From assembly GCF_023101345.1 (NCBI RefSeq), contig NZ_CP095848.1, positions 1,487,501-1,551,500 on the forward strand: 64,000 nt of DNA, given 5' to 3'. Under the pieces are notes generated by a model that saw nothing but the letters and a program-made list of their open reading frames with translations, made no database searches and was not told the origin of the DNA. The stretch comes from Hymenobacter sublimis. Lineage in GTDB: Bacteria; Bacteroidota; Bacteroidia; Cytophagales; Hymenobacteraceae. Below are positions 50,501 through 59,533 of this stretch, in pieces (the first letter of the stretch is position 1; every line of letters begins with the position of its first letter). The translations under genes and the position numbers were made by a program.

Positions 50501-50950
50501 ATGGGTACATCAACATATACACAAGCTATTGCTGATGAGATATGTATGAGAATAGCACAAGGGGAATTTCTTATTAATATCTGCAAGGATCAGCACATGC
50601 CTACAACCTCTACCGTCTATTATTGGAGGTTAAAGCCAGAATTTAAATCATTCTCGGACACGTACACACAAGCAAAGTTAATACGTGCTGAATTGCTTGC
50701 TGAGCAACTACTAGATCTATCTAATCCTGATCCAGTACTACCAGATACCCTTATTAGCATCAATAGAGCTAGATTACAAGTGGATACCCGCAAATGGGTG
50801 TTAAGTAAAGTATTGCATAAAGAATATGGAGATAAAGTAGAAGCGAATGATATACACGTTGCTGAAGTAGAAGATCTATCAGCACTCACTTTAGAAGAAC
50901 AATATCAGTTAGCCCTACTCAAGAGAAAAATGAAAGAGGCTAACAAGTAA
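50501..50950 (+). CDS. Terminase small subunit
   Basis: 149 residues. N-terminal helix-turn-helix-like YTQAIADEICMRIAQGEFLINICKDQHMPTTSTVYYWRL, then the WVLSKVLHKEYGDK motif that marks DUF/bacteriophage-type small terminases. It recognises the packaging site and loads the large subunit. It overlaps terL by TAATG. Confidence 0.88.
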   Translation: MGTSTYTQAIADEICMRIAQGEFLINICKDQHMPTTSTVYYWRLKPEFKSFSDTYTQAKLIRAELLAEQLLDLSNPDPVLPDTLISINRARLQVDTRKWVLSKVLHKEYGDKVEANDIHVAEVEDLSALTLEEQYQLALLKRKMKEANK

Positions 50951-52431
50951 TGTATGATAATTTAACTGAAGACATATTACTAAGAAACGTATGCCATCAT
51001 AACTTCTACTATTTCTTTCTTGAGTTTTGGGAAACAGTATCTACTTCTGATTATGTAGACAACTGGCATATTAAATTAATAGCAGAGGAATTACAGGTAG
51101 TTTACGAAACGTGGGAGAGTGGTGAAGGACAGTTGGACATGCTTAATGAGCTATGTCCCGGTACCTCTAAGACTACTGAGATCAGTCAGCTATTTGCAGT
51201 CTGGTTGTTCATCCGTAATCCCAAGATCCGTATCCTGTTTGCGTCTTACGCGCTTAGAGTATCTGAGAAGATTAGTGATAAGACTCGTGATTGTATCAAG
51301 TCAGCCAAGTTCAAGAGGCTGTTTGGTAACAAGGTTAAGATCAGACGTGATGTAGACGGTAAAGGCTACTACCAGCTAACAGCCGGTGGTGATCGTTTCA
51401 CCACATCTACTGATGGATCAGCTACAGGTATCCATGCTGACTTCATTTTCATTGATGATGGTATCAATGCGCAAGAGGCATTCAGTGAACCAGCTCAAGA
51501 GGCAGCGGGCTTATTCGTAACGGATACTGTCACTACTAGAAAGACGGATAAGAAGCGCACGGTTTCCATCTACACCGGACAGCGCACGAGTAGCAATGAT
51601 CCACAGGCTAAGCTAAGAGAAGCTAAGAAGGGTAAGCTTAACATCATCTGCTTACCAGCGGAGTTAACCCCCGAAACTAGATCATTAGTAAGCCCACAGA
51701 GAGCTATAGCCTACTATGAGGCAAATGATAATCTACTTGATAAAAACAGGCTTGATAGAGAAGTCTTAGCTGAGTATGCAGCCTTACTAGGTCCATACTC
51801 CTATGCAGCGCAGTTCCTTCAGAATCCGCTTTCTGAAGATGGTGGTATTGTCAAACGTGACATGATCCAGACATGCCAATGGTCACAATTCAACGCACTT
51901 ACCAAGGATGAAAAAGTAGTGTGGGAGTTTGATTGTGATACTGCCTATGGATTGAAAAAGAAAGACAGTGATCCATCAGCATTAATGGCTAGCTATTATT
52001 CTAAGTCTAACAATACTCTGTTCATCAGAGATGCAAGGGAGTTTAATGATGAATTTGATCAGTTGCTAGAGAGTATTCAAGAATTTATTACCACCAACGA
52101 ATACAATCAGCACTTATCTACTTTATGGATTGAGCCTAAAGCCAATGGTATTAACGTGGTTCAGTCGTTGAAAAAGAACACGAATATCAATGTACAAAAG
52201 GCAGCTACACCACAGGGAGACAAACGACATAGATTAATATCTGTCATGTGGTTTATAGCTCCCGGTAGAGTTTGCTTGATTGATGGTTCTTGGAATCAGA
52301 AATGGATAAATAGTGTATGTGCGTTCCCAAATTCCTCAGTGCATGATGAGTTTGTTGACTTATTAACGCAAAAGATTGCTAGGATGGAAGAATTACTAGT
52401 ACCAGCAAAAAAGAAAATGAGATTTATTTAA
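50950..52431 (+). CDS. Terminase large subunit
   Basis: 493 residues, full length. The Walker A-like motif is CPGTSKTTE (69-77), Walker B FIFIDDGI (165-172), the nuclease half shows VWEFDCDTAYGLKKKDSDPS and DEFVDLL. It packages DNA with ATP. Coupled to terS and portal by ATG overlaps. Confidence 0.95.
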   Translation: MYDNLTEDILLRNVCHHNFYYFFLEFWETVSTSDYVDNWHIKLIAEELQVVYETWESGEGQLDMLNELCPGTSKTTEISQLFAVWLFIRNPKIRILFASYALRVSEKISDKTRDCIKSAKFKRLFGNKVKIRRDVDGKGYYQLTAGGDRFTTSTDGSATGIHADFIFIDDGINAQEAFSEPAQEAAGLFVTDTVTTRKTDKKRTVSIYTGQRTSSNDPQAKLREAKKGKLNIICLPAELTPETRSLVSPQRAIAYYEANDNLLDKNRLDREVLAEYAALLGPYSYAAQFLQNPLSEDGGIVKRDMIQTCQWSQFNALTKDEKVVWEFDCDTAYGLKKKDSDPSALMASYYSKSNNTLFIRDAREFNDEFDQLLESIQEFITTNEYNQHLSTLWIEPKANGINVVQSLKKNTNINVQKAATPQGDKRHRLISVMWFIAPGRVCLIDGSWNQKWINSVCAFPNSSVHDEFVDLLTQKIARMEELLVPAKKKMRFI

Positions 52432-53708
52432 TGTCTATTTATTCAACTATTAAAAATGCGTTTAGCCCTAAACCACAGGTAGAAACTAAAGCAATTACAG
52501 GAGTAGATGAGATTGGTAGGATGCGCCCGATTAATTATGGTGGTTCACCTACTTTCACTATTCAGGATCTAACAAAGGTCAATGCTCAGAATAACAGTGT
52601 ATTCTATACCATTCTAACCAGCATTCAAACCACGTCTAAATCAATTCCTTGGAATGTGTACAAGGTGAACAAGAATGATGATAATGCACAGAAGCTACCC
52701 AAGCATCATCTAGCATCCTTGCTCTACAGACCTAATCCGTACCAGACATGGACACAGTTTGTAGTTCAATATATCGGACACTATCTAACGGATGGTGATG
52801 CATTCATTTATGTTATCTGGAATACCAGTGGATTGAATACGGGTAAACCGCAAGAGCTTCATATCATGCCAAGAGGCACAGAGGTAGTTGCTGGTACACA
52901 GTGGCTAGCTACAGTGCAAGGGTACCGTATTCCCGGCGCTACTACGGTTATTCCGGCTGCTGATGTGCTTCACATGAAAGCATTCAACCTTGATGGTTCT
53001 TTGTATGGCTACAGTCCGGTGAAGGCGGCTACTCTACAGTTAGCATCTGTTGATTTCGCTTTGAAACAGCATATCAAACAGCTCAACATGGGTGGTCCTA
53101 AAGTGGTGGTGTTCCCGACTGATGTTGCTGAAGAGTTGACAGAGCAACAAGAGAATGAATTAGATCAGAAGATCAACCAGTCACAGCGCTTTACATGGTC
53201 TGCTTATCCACTTGATACGGCGCAAATCGGTCTATCACCTGTAGATCTGGATATTCTTAACAGTATCAATGCTGATACAGGGATGGTAGCTGACCTTTTA
53301 GGTTATCCATCCGTTCTCTTGAGTGGTACGAAGTCCAGCACCTATAACAACGTTGCTGAGGCACAGAGAGCTTTATACAATAACTGTGTGATTCCCATCC
53401 TGAAGGATTTTAGAGATGGTTTAAATCACTGGTTAGGTAAGACATATGGTGATGATGTATACATTGATATAGATACCAGCGGTATTGAAGTATTGAAGCC
53501 TAATCTATCTGAGCTGATTACGGCGGCTGCTGCTGCTGATTTCGCAACCATTAATGAGAAGCGTAGAATGGTAGGTTTACCAGCGCTGGAAGGGGGAGAG
53601 GGGTTCTTACGTTCTGCTGCTATCAGCTACGTGAAGACTATAGATGAGATAGATACTATGGCTGCTGATGCATATGATGAAGGTGATTCGTTATCTGATG
53701 CAGCATAA
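52431..53708 (+). CDS. Phage portal protein, HK97 family
   Basis: 425 residues. NNSVFYTILTSIQTTSKSIPWNVYK, HHLASLLYRPNPYQTWTQF and the stem region HVLHMKAFNLDGSLYGYSPVKAA are typical; LLSGTKSSTYNNVAEAQRALY near the C-terminus is the strongest portal signature. The dodecamer is the DNA channel of the capsid. Immediately follows terL. Confidence 0.93.
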   Translation: MSIYSTIKNAFSPKPQVETKAITGVDEIGRMRPINYGGSPTFTIQDLTKVNAQNNSVFYTILTSIQTTSKSIPWNVYKVNKNDDNAQKLPKHHLASLLYRPNPYQTWTQFVVQYIGHYLTDGDAFIYVIWNTSGLNTGKPQELHIMPRGTEVVAGTQWLATVQGYRIPGATTVIPAADVLHMKAFNLDGSLYGYSPVKAATLQLASVDFALKQHIKQLNMGGPKVVVFPTDVAEELTEQQENELDQKINQSQRFTWSAYPLDTAQIGLSPVDLDILNSINADTGMVADLLGYPSVLLSGTKSSTYNNVAEAQRALYNNCVIPILKDFRDGLNHWLGKTYGDDVYIDIDTSGIEVLKPNLSELITAAAAADFATINEKRRMVGLPALEGGEGFLRSAAISYVKTIDEIDTMAADAYDEGDSLSDAA

Positions 53709-53726
53709 TAAAAACTATTCCTACAC

Positions 53727-54497
53727 TTGAATCCAGTACATGTTGATAAAAGACTAGCCAGAGTTGATAATCTAGTAGCCAGATATAGCAAGCAAATTAC
53801 TAAAGCCTTATTGAATGATTTAGAGGCTGCTGTAGCAGCGTATGAAGCTACAGGTAGTGATCTGCTAGCCGTTGGTTTGATTGGCTCTAAAGCGCTAAAA
53901 GTGGTGCTGGATCAGCTATGGTTAGATATAGTACCGGCTGAAGCAAAGCATGAGTATCTACACTTGGTAGGAGAGAAGAAAGCAACTCCTACACTACCTG
54001 TAGCAGAGTGGCTAAGACGTGCTAGAAACTTCATTGCTACAGAATCCAGTAAGGCTATTACCTCTATCACCAACACCACAAGGAAAAAGGTAAGGAAGGT
54101 GCTGAAAGCATCTGCTGAAGCTGGTAGCAGCATTCCGAACACAGCCAAAAGCTTACGCCAACGCATTACCATCTTTAGTAAGAAGAGAGCTGAGCTAATA
54201 GCCCGTACTGAGTTGATAGGGGCAATGAACTACGGTAGCTTCTGTGGAGCTGATACCAGCGGGTTACAACTGGATAAGGTATGGTTAGCTACTTCAGACA
54301 CGAGAACCAGACCAACGCACTCAGCAACCAACGGAATAGCGGTTGATATTAACGGACTCTTCACCGTAGGTGGTTCACCTTGCCGTTTTCCGGCTGATCC
54401 AGCGTTACCAGCTCGTGAAAGATGTAGATGCAGGTGTACCACCATCTACCAGCGTAAGAAACCACAAGAGGGTACACAGTTATCATTAGGCTTTTGA
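53727..54497 (+). CDS. MuF-like minor head protein
   Basis: 256 residues from a TTG, 18 bp after portal. ARTELIGAMNYGSFCGAD, WLATSDTRTRPTHSATNG and the Cys-rich RERCRCRCTTIYQR form the Mu gpF / SPP1 gp7 pattern, which helps build heads and may go into the cell with DNA. The expected next gene, the prohead protease, is at the other end of the prophage. Confidence 0.88.
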   Translation: MNPVHVDKRLARVDNLVARYSKQITKALLNDLEAAVAAYEATGSDLLAVGLIGSKALKVVLDQLWLDIVPAEAKHEYLHLVGEKKATPTLPVAEWLRRARNFIATESSKAITSITNTTRKKVRKVLKASAEAGSSIPNTAKSLRQRITIFSKKRAELIARTELIGAMNYGSFCGADTSGLQLDKVWLATSDTRTRPTHSATNGIAVDINGLFTVGGSPCRFPADPALPARERCRCRCTTIYQRKKPQEGTQLSLGF

Positions 54498-54533
54498 TAC
54501 TTTTACAGCCTGTACATCTAGCATTCTGCACAA

Positions 54534-54746
54534 ATGATCTCACGTTTTAAAACCATTCACGCTGGACCCAAGCGCTTGTTAATTGTTATTTCAGTGGTAG
54601 TATTCATAGCTGCATTTATTGAGATTTTGTCACAAGATGAAGATCATCCTATAGGGGCTTTGATTTTTGCGCTTATTTGGTTTGTTCTTTTTTGGGTAAT
54701 TGTAAGAATAGTTTTGTGGATAATAGATGGTTTTTATAAGAACTAG
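54534..54746 (+). CDS. Two-transmembrane small protein, cargo island 2
   Basis: 70 residues. Segments RLLIVISVVVFIAAFIEIL (about 14-32) and IGALIFALIWFVLFWVIVRIVLWIIDGF (about 40-67). No family recognised; 2 bp before the next gene. Confidence 0.6.
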   Translation: MISRFKTIHAGPKRLLIVISVVVFIAAFIEILSQDEDHPIGALIFALIWFVLFWVIVRIVLWIIDGFYKN

Positions 54747-54748
54747 AT

Positions 54749-55525
54749 ATGGAAGTAAACAAAACTTCACTTTGGGATTCTTTTAAGAATAATATAGCTA
54801 TCTTTTCAACTCTCTTATTGGTGCTAGGGTTGGTTCGCATTACAGCTTATTATTCTTATTATAATATTGATATTATATCATACATTGATTTATCTGAAGC
54901 TTTAACACTGTCGGCTTCTGAGTTTATCCGCACTGGTATAACAATGGGTGCTTCGTTTGTTTTTAATTGGTATTCAACAACAGATAAGGAAATTCAGCTT
55001 AACCATATAGATCATCAAGTATCTATACAAACAAATTTCAAAGAAAGATTGATAAGGCATTTTAAATTAACTTCTGTGAGTAATTTCATCTTTGTTCCAT
55101 TGCTCATAATTTATGTTATTGCCGAGATTAAAGGTAGCCAAGATGTGAAAACATTTAGGCTATATTTTTTTGGGTTGTTTTGGGCTATAAACTCTAGATT
55201 GATATTTTCGGAAATTGATTTGAAGTATTATAAAAGATATGGAAGTGAAATATCAGTGACATTCTACAATTCTATGATCATAGGTAGTCTGGTTTTTGTG
55301 CTTACTTATATCGGAGCCCGTTCAAGAGCTATTGACAATCGGATAGATCCAAAACAGTATGCTTCCATGTTGTTTAATGATAAGGTTGTTAGAACTACAG
55401 ATGATCTTATTTATGTAGGCAAAACAAAAGAAAATATATTCCTGTATAGCAAGAAAATTGATGGTTATTACGTCTATCCGTCATCAGAGGTAAAGCTATT
55501 TTCACTAAGTCATATTAAAAAGTAA
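54749..55525 (+). CDS. Polytopic membrane protein, cargo island 2
   Basis: 258 residues with four membrane segments: IFSTLLLVLGLVRITAY (18-34), SNFIFVPLLIIYVIAEI (108-124), TFRLYFFGLFWAINSRL (131-147), and SMIIGSLVFVLTYIGA (171-186). Between the first and second lies a tail with NIDIISYIDLSEA, a sequence style I have seen in uncharacterised membrane proteins but cannot name. The soluble C-terminus TTDDLIYVGKTKENIFLYSKKIDGYYVYPS is a small beta domain. Low GC, unlike the phage genes before it. Confidence 0.65.
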   Translation: MEVNKTSLWDSFKNNIAIFSTLLLVLGLVRITAYYSYYNIDIISYIDLSEALTLSASEFIRTGITMGASFVFNWYSTTDKEIQLNHIDHQVSIQTNFKERLIRHFKLTSVSNFIFVPLLIIYVIAEIKGSQDVKTFRLYFFGLFWAINSRLIFSEIDLKYYKRYGSEISVTFYNSMIIGSLVFVLTYIGARSRAIDNRIDPKQYASMLFNDKVVRTTDDLIYVGKTKENIFLYSKKIDGYYVYPSSEVKLFSLSHIKK

Positions 55526-55557
55526 TTTTAATCATGCCTCTTTAAACAAGCTGATTT

Positions 55558-56640
55558 ATGGAAAAGAATAACGAGCATGTTGATAGTGCTAACAATATAG
55601 ATAATGTGCCACAAAATCCATTTGAATACAATGTGTTTTGGGCTCATTTATTGCGAATAGTTAGTGACTTTCAAAGTGATGTTGAGCAAATTAGGCTTAT
55701 GCTCAAAAATGCAGATGTGCAAATGCCTTGGGGATATGATGAATCCCTTGAAAACCCTCCGCAAGTATTTTGTGATGCCTATAATTATGTAAAAGATAAA
55801 GGTGAGGATGATATTGCATATTTATTAGCTGATGATCAACAGCCTTATCCGGTATCAAAAAAACTTCTGCGGTTTTTTATTGAAACGACCAATACGGTGC
55901 GTCTGAAAAATGCCCGTAATAGGAACTTCTTGAATATAATGTGTTTTACTCACCTAGTTTCTCTTTTTGATGCAGCGATGCAGGATTTCGCTAGTGCATT
56001 ATTTAATAAGTATCCATTTGCAATGGTGCCACTAGATAAAGGTGCTACCGTGCCTAGTATGAATTATATTGATATATTAAATGCAAGAAGCGTTGAACAA
56101 CTAAAAGATGAAATAATTCAGCGTGAATTGCTGTCGTTTGGGTTTAAAAGCATAAAGGATCAATTGTCATATTTTAACAAAATACTAAATAGGCAATTTA
56201 TTGATATGAAAGCACAGCATGTATCAATTGGTGTTGATGATAATATTATAGGGTCAATAATAGAAATTAGAGAAACTAGAAATATACATGTGCATAATAA
56301 AGGGGTTGTAAATAGATTATATTCGCAGAAGTTATGTGAGTTTTATGATGTAATAAACAAAAATAAGAAAGATGGTGAAAAAAAATATTATACTTCGCCA
56401 GATGCTAATAATTATACCAATGGGGATTTTAAAGAAATAACAGAGCGTTATTTGCAAGATGCTATATGGAAATGTGAGCATTTATTAATTGCAATAAAGG
56501 ATGATATGGCAGATAAGTTTATATCAAAAGATGAACAGAGTGATTTAATGAAAGCAAATCAAGAGTATTGGAGAAAAAGGAGTGAAGTCAAAAACAAGAC
56601 CCTGTTAGATGAAAAGGAGTTGGATAACAATAATGATTAG
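55558..56640 (+). CDS. HEPN-like protein, cargo island 2
   Basis: 360 residues, soluble and largely helical. The segment IIEIRETRNIHVHNKGVV contains R241-N-x3-H246, the Rx4-6H motif with following N that is characteristic of HEPN ribonuclease domains. Before it are helices ROOTS of the fold (LNIMCFTHLVSLFDAAMQDFA, KSIKDQLSYFNKIL). HEPN proteins act as RNases in abortive infection and toxin systems, or as inactive scaffolds. The rest of the protein is unfamiliar. Confidence 0.55.
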   Translation: MEKNNEHVDSANNIDNVPQNPFEYNVFWAHLLRIVSDFQSDVEQIRLMLKNADVQMPWGYDESLENPPQVFCDAYNYVKDKGEDDIAYLLADDQQPYPVSKKLLRFFIETTNTVRLKNARNRNFLNIMCFTHLVSLFDAAMQDFASALFNKYPFAMVPLDKGATVPSMNYIDILNARSVEQLKDEIIQRELLSFGFKSIKDQLSYFNKILNRQFIDMKAQHVSIGVDDNIIGSIIEIRETRNIHVHNKGVVNRLYSQKLCEFYDVINKNKKDGEKKYYTSPDANNYTNGDFKEITERYLQDAIWKCEHLLIAIKDDMADKFISKDEQSDLMKANQEYWRKRSEVKNKTLLDEKELDNNND

Positions 56641-56666
56641 TAGTACTAATTTAAATATCAATTGAA

Positions 56667-57332
56667 ATGAACAGATTGGAAGAATTTTTAGCTCTTTTAG
56701 CTAAATATAATAAAGAAATTAGTTTTATAGGCGTAATACTGACATCTATTATTGCGTTGATTGGTGTGATACTGAATATAATTTATAACCGGCTAAATAA
56801 AAGAGATGAGTTGCGTCAAAGCTCACTAATTGGAATGCGTAATAAGGAAATGCAAGCGTATATGTCTAGCATTGCCACAAGCTTATCACTTATAAAAAAG
56901 GGATTGGTTATTCTTATTGAAAAGGATACTGCTTTAATTAAATATAGAGAAGATTTGTTTGAAGCACAAAACAACTACATTAAAGCATCTCTTAACCTGA
57001 GCTTTTTATTACCCGAAAACGATGCGAAGGTATTTAGTGGTCTAGATAATGAACTTATGGATTTATTATCAGATATGATAGCACTGGTTACCAGTTCACT
57101 TGGTAAAGAACATAATGGTTACTCTATTGCTATGTGGGAAAAAGTGAAGGATCAAGTTACTGATGAGATAGTATCTGAAGTTAAGGAACATGCAAAAAAG
57201 GATAGAGAGATGCTAGATAGACAAACCGAGAAGCTGAATAAGCTAAAAACTTCATCAGATGTGGTTATACGGAAAGTGTATGCCATTTCACCCCAACTAC
57301 AAGTGCTGGTTAGGAAATACAATGGTTTATGA
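56667..57332 (+). CDS. Membrane-anchored helical protein, cargo island 2
   Basis: 221 residues: one N-terminal membrane segment (FIGVILTSIIALIGVILNIIY, about 20-40) and a long helical cytoplasmic part, with KEHAKKDREMLDRQTEKLNKLK near 180-200. No family recognised. Last gene of the four-gene cassette; ends 7 bp before the terminator. Confidence 0.6.
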   Translation: MNRLEEFLALLAKYNKEISFIGVILTSIIALIGVILNIIYNRLNKRDELRQSSLIGMRNKEMQAYMSSIATSLSLIKKGLVILIEKDTALIKYREDLFEAQNNYIKASLNLSFLLPENDAKVFSGLDNELMDLLSDMIALVTSSLGKEHNGYSIAMWEKVKDQVTDEIVSEVKEHAKKDREMLDRQTEKLNKLKTSSDVVIRKVYAISPQLQVLVRKYNGL

Positions 57333-57338
57333 TCATAA

Positions 57339-57372
57339 AAAAGAGGCTTACTAGTTACAGTAAGCCTCTTTT
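57339..57372. terminator. Bidirectional terminator between cargo island 2 and integrase
   Basis: 14-bp perfect arms AAAAGAGGCTTACT (57339-57352) and complement (57359-57372), 6-nt loop, T-rich on both strands. Confidence 0.9.
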
Positions 57373-57379
57373 GTTTCCA

Positions 57380-58939
57380 CTACTTTCTTACTGGAAGCTC
57401 AAAAATGTTAAGCGTATGTTCTCGTAACTCTTTTCTACGCTTCTGCATGTAGCCTTCTAAGGTCTTGATCTGCTTATGTCCGGTAATGGACATGATATCA
57501 TGCAAGGGTACATTATAATCAAGCAAGATATTAATATGTGTTCGCCTCCCGCTATGAGTGCGGATAGCTTCATATTTAGGCACGTAGGTAACGGTATCAT
57601 TATCACCTGACACATCCACAAAATCTACCATCTGTTGCATAGAGGGTAGAGGCTTTAATATCTGTGGTAATAGGTTATTTAGATAATCATCATCCATTGC
57701 AATAGAGCTAATATTATTCTCACATCTATCTAATACATATTGTGATACTGGATTAATCTTAATGTATACTTCAGTGCCCTTCTTTTTTCCTTTTTGGGTA
57801 GCCTTGTGGATATACCCTTTTTGAATATTGTGCGCTGTTAGGGTAGATGCATCAGAATATCTGAGCGAAGTAGCACACAAGAACAACAGGAGTAGCCTTG
57901 CCCGTTCTAAGCTCTTGCTTAGATGATCCATAGCCATTAGATCAACTAGATCTTGTTCCTCTAAGGTGTATACCCGTTCTGGCTTACGGCTTAGCGTAAA
58001 TTCATACCGCTTATAGTGTGGATTCACCTTCACACCATCCGGTAATTTATCATCATGGATGGTGTAATAATTCAGACAGGATTTCACCTTATCAATGTAG
58101 TTCAGCACCGTTTCATTGGAGCGGGTTTTACCGATTTGCCATTTTAGAAAGTCTCCCTTGATCCGGTTTTTACCAACGGTAATAATGGAGTAGATAGGCG
58201 TTCTAGAAGGTGTGTTGATTAAGAAGTCTTGAAACTTTACCAACCACACATCATTGATGTTCCCTATTCGGGCTTCTGGATCAAACTGCTTTACCGTCTC
58301 TACAAAGGAGTTATTAGTACGCTGAGTGCTTTTAGCTAGCGTAGTGCTACCGTTACGCTGAGCGTAGTTCAGCAACCACGTAGTAAGCTTATCATCCTCA
58401 TATAGATTCTTCTCTTTCTTGAGGTTGATCAACGTGTTCCGCTTGGTTTGTAACTCTGCTTCCAGCTTGGCTATATGTGCCTCACGCGCCGGTATCTCTT
58501 CATAGATTACTGCCTCTGAAAACTCGTTTGCTATGCGGTTGGCTTTCTCTTTAAACTTGGCTCTTTTAAGCTCTGCCTGAGTCTGAGCTTCCGCCGCCGC
58601 CACCGCTTCTTTCGTTAGTCTATCGTATTCCGCTGCTACCAGCTTACCAGTGACACTTTCAGCACTTGCGGCTACAATGTTGTGCGCTTGCTGCAAGCGT
58701 TCTCTCACAGCCTGTAAATAGACGTTGATTGCTTCTCTGTCCGGTCTAGCACTAGGCTTTAGATAACCGGCTTCTGTTAGTTCACCTTCCTTTGCATCAA
58801 AGAGGGTAGGGACTTTGTGAGACTGATCAGATCCAAAGCTGTAGCGCACATACAGCGGTTTTTGTACAGCATCCTTGTAAATACCATCTGTGCGTAGGGC
58901 AGTCGTGATCCTACACGCCGTGCTTTTTGGTCTTGCCAT
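57380..58939 (-). CDS. int: Tyrosine recombinase integrase
   Basis: 519 residues. The C-terminal catalytic domain has all expected residues: R360 (CATSLRYSDAST), a lysine of the beta-hairpin near K383, H462-x-x-R465 (THSGRR), H488 (TGHKQ) and nucleophile Y497 (EGYMQK). A core-binding SAM-like domain is at about 215-300 and a long coiled coil at 80-180, an arrangement typical of Bacteroidota phage and ICE integrases. It is next to the right attachment arm sites. The leader CAAACAAACATC precedes its ATG. A TGTGAGAATA motif is at 57715. Confidence 0.95.
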   Translation of the reverse strand: MARPKSTACRITTALRTDGIYKDAVQKPLYVRYSFGSDQSHKVPTLFDAKEGELTEAGYLKPSARPDREAINVYLQAVRERLQQAHNIVAASAESVTGKLVAAEYDRLTKEAVAAAEAQTQAELKRAKFKEKANRIANEFSEAVIYEEIPAREAHIAKLEAELQTKRNTLINLKKEKNLYEDDKLTTWLLNYAQRNGSTTLAKSTQRTNNSFVETVKQFDPEARIGNINDVWLVKFQDFLINTPSRTPIYSIITVGKNRIKGDFLKWQIGKTRSNETVLNYIDKVKSCLNYYTIHDDKLPDGVKVNPHYKRYEFTLSRKPERVYTLEEQDLVDLMAMDHLSKSLERARLLLLFLCATSLRYSDASTLTAHNIQKGYIHKATQKGKKKGTEVYIKINPVSQYVLDRCENNISSIAMDDDYLNNLLPQILKPLPSMQQMVDFVDVSGDNDTVTYVPKYEAIRTHSGRRTHINILLDYNVPLHDIMSITGHKQIKTLEGYMQKRRKELREHTLNIFELPVRK

Positions 58940-59034
58940 GATGTTTGTTTGATAAAGGTTGGATAGGACGAATAGCAGTAAAGCAACTAAATGTAGTAGT
59001 GGCGTTTACAGCATGGGATAAAGGTAGAAAAGCT

Positions 59035-59065
59035 GTGACAGGAAACAAGTTTCTGTGACAGGAAA
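59035..59065. repeat. Integrase arm-type sites, right (P) arm
   Basis: CTGTGACAGGAAAC occurs twice, 20 bp apart (GTGACAGGAAA at 59035-59045 and 59055-59065), about 100 bp upstream of the integrase start. Confidence 0.65.
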
Positions 59066-59132
59066 CTATAAAAACAGGTCGTGGAGTGCCTTTTCCAGCT
59101 AATAGAGCGGGTTTTCTATTTTTACCCTAAAA

Positions 59133-59152
59133 GGTTGTGGAAAAGGGGGCGG
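59133..59152. other. Candidate attR core
   Basis: GGTTGTGGAAAAGGGGGCGG, 17 of 20 identical to 16031-16050, followed by a GGGCG...CGCCC hairpin with T7. Confidence 0.45.
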
Positions 59153-59474
59153 CTGTTGGTCGCCCTTTTTTTATGCGCTTGAAAACTAAGTGGGTATGAT
59201 TCTATAACCTGTTATCTGCCGTTACTCTGTACCACATCTTGCTGCTTTAACTTAGGAGGGCATGAGTACAGGTACCTCATGGTTGCAAACAGTAGCCTCG
59301 GGGTGAGTCAGGCCGTAGGCTTGAGTTTCTAATTAGATAATACCTCTGATTTTGGCGCTGGTGCTTGCTGGTTTTGTTTGCGAAAGAGGCTGCCTAGGGC
59401 GGCTTATTATCTTGACCGGCAACAAAGTGCGTTAGCCTTGCAAACCGCTTGTTCAAGGTTAGGCCTTACAAAAA

Positions 59475-59504
59475 CTACCCTGAGAAGTAGCCTTCCCAGG
59501 GTAG
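59475..59504 (-). terminator. Terminator after the 59534 gene
   Basis: CTACCCTG (59475-59482) and CAGGGTAG (59497-59504), 14-nt loop; on the minus strand TTTTTGT follows. Confidence 0.7.
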
Positions 59505-59533
59505 GTGATTACGTTGCGAAAAGTTGGAAACGG

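Larger units (their letters stand above)
16031..59142. mobile_element. Integrated siphovirus prophage, about 43 kb
   Basis: A tyrosine integrase at the right end, terminase, HK97-type portal, prohead protease, capsid, head-tail connectors, tail tube, tape measure, fibres and a holin candidate show a complete tailed-phage gene set. Base composition drops sharply from the GC-rich host at both ends. The boundaries are placed at a shared GGTTGTGGAA core and are supported by the 11-mer GTGACAGGAAA found near both ends and, as exact matches on either strand, noticed nowhere else. Long non-contractile tail is inferred from the 1045-residue tape measure and lack of a sheath gene. Confidence 0.85.
58940..59533. 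other. Gene-free stretch: arm sites, attR candidate and host intergenic
   Basis: 594 bases. Left half: two GTGACAGGAAA arm sites and the att core with the hairpin that follows. From about 59180 the sequence is GC-richer host DNA with no gene; it ends with the terminator of the 59534 gene. Confidence 0.55.

Noticed and set aside
16031..59142. Two separate partial prophages side by side
   Set aside because: Shared arm sites at both ends and a single complete set of head and tail genes fit one element; recorded because the split head cluster first suggested it.
16000..59300. tRNA gene as integration site
   Set aside because: No cloverleaf or CCA-type end was found at either boundary; the core matches a terminator-like region instead.
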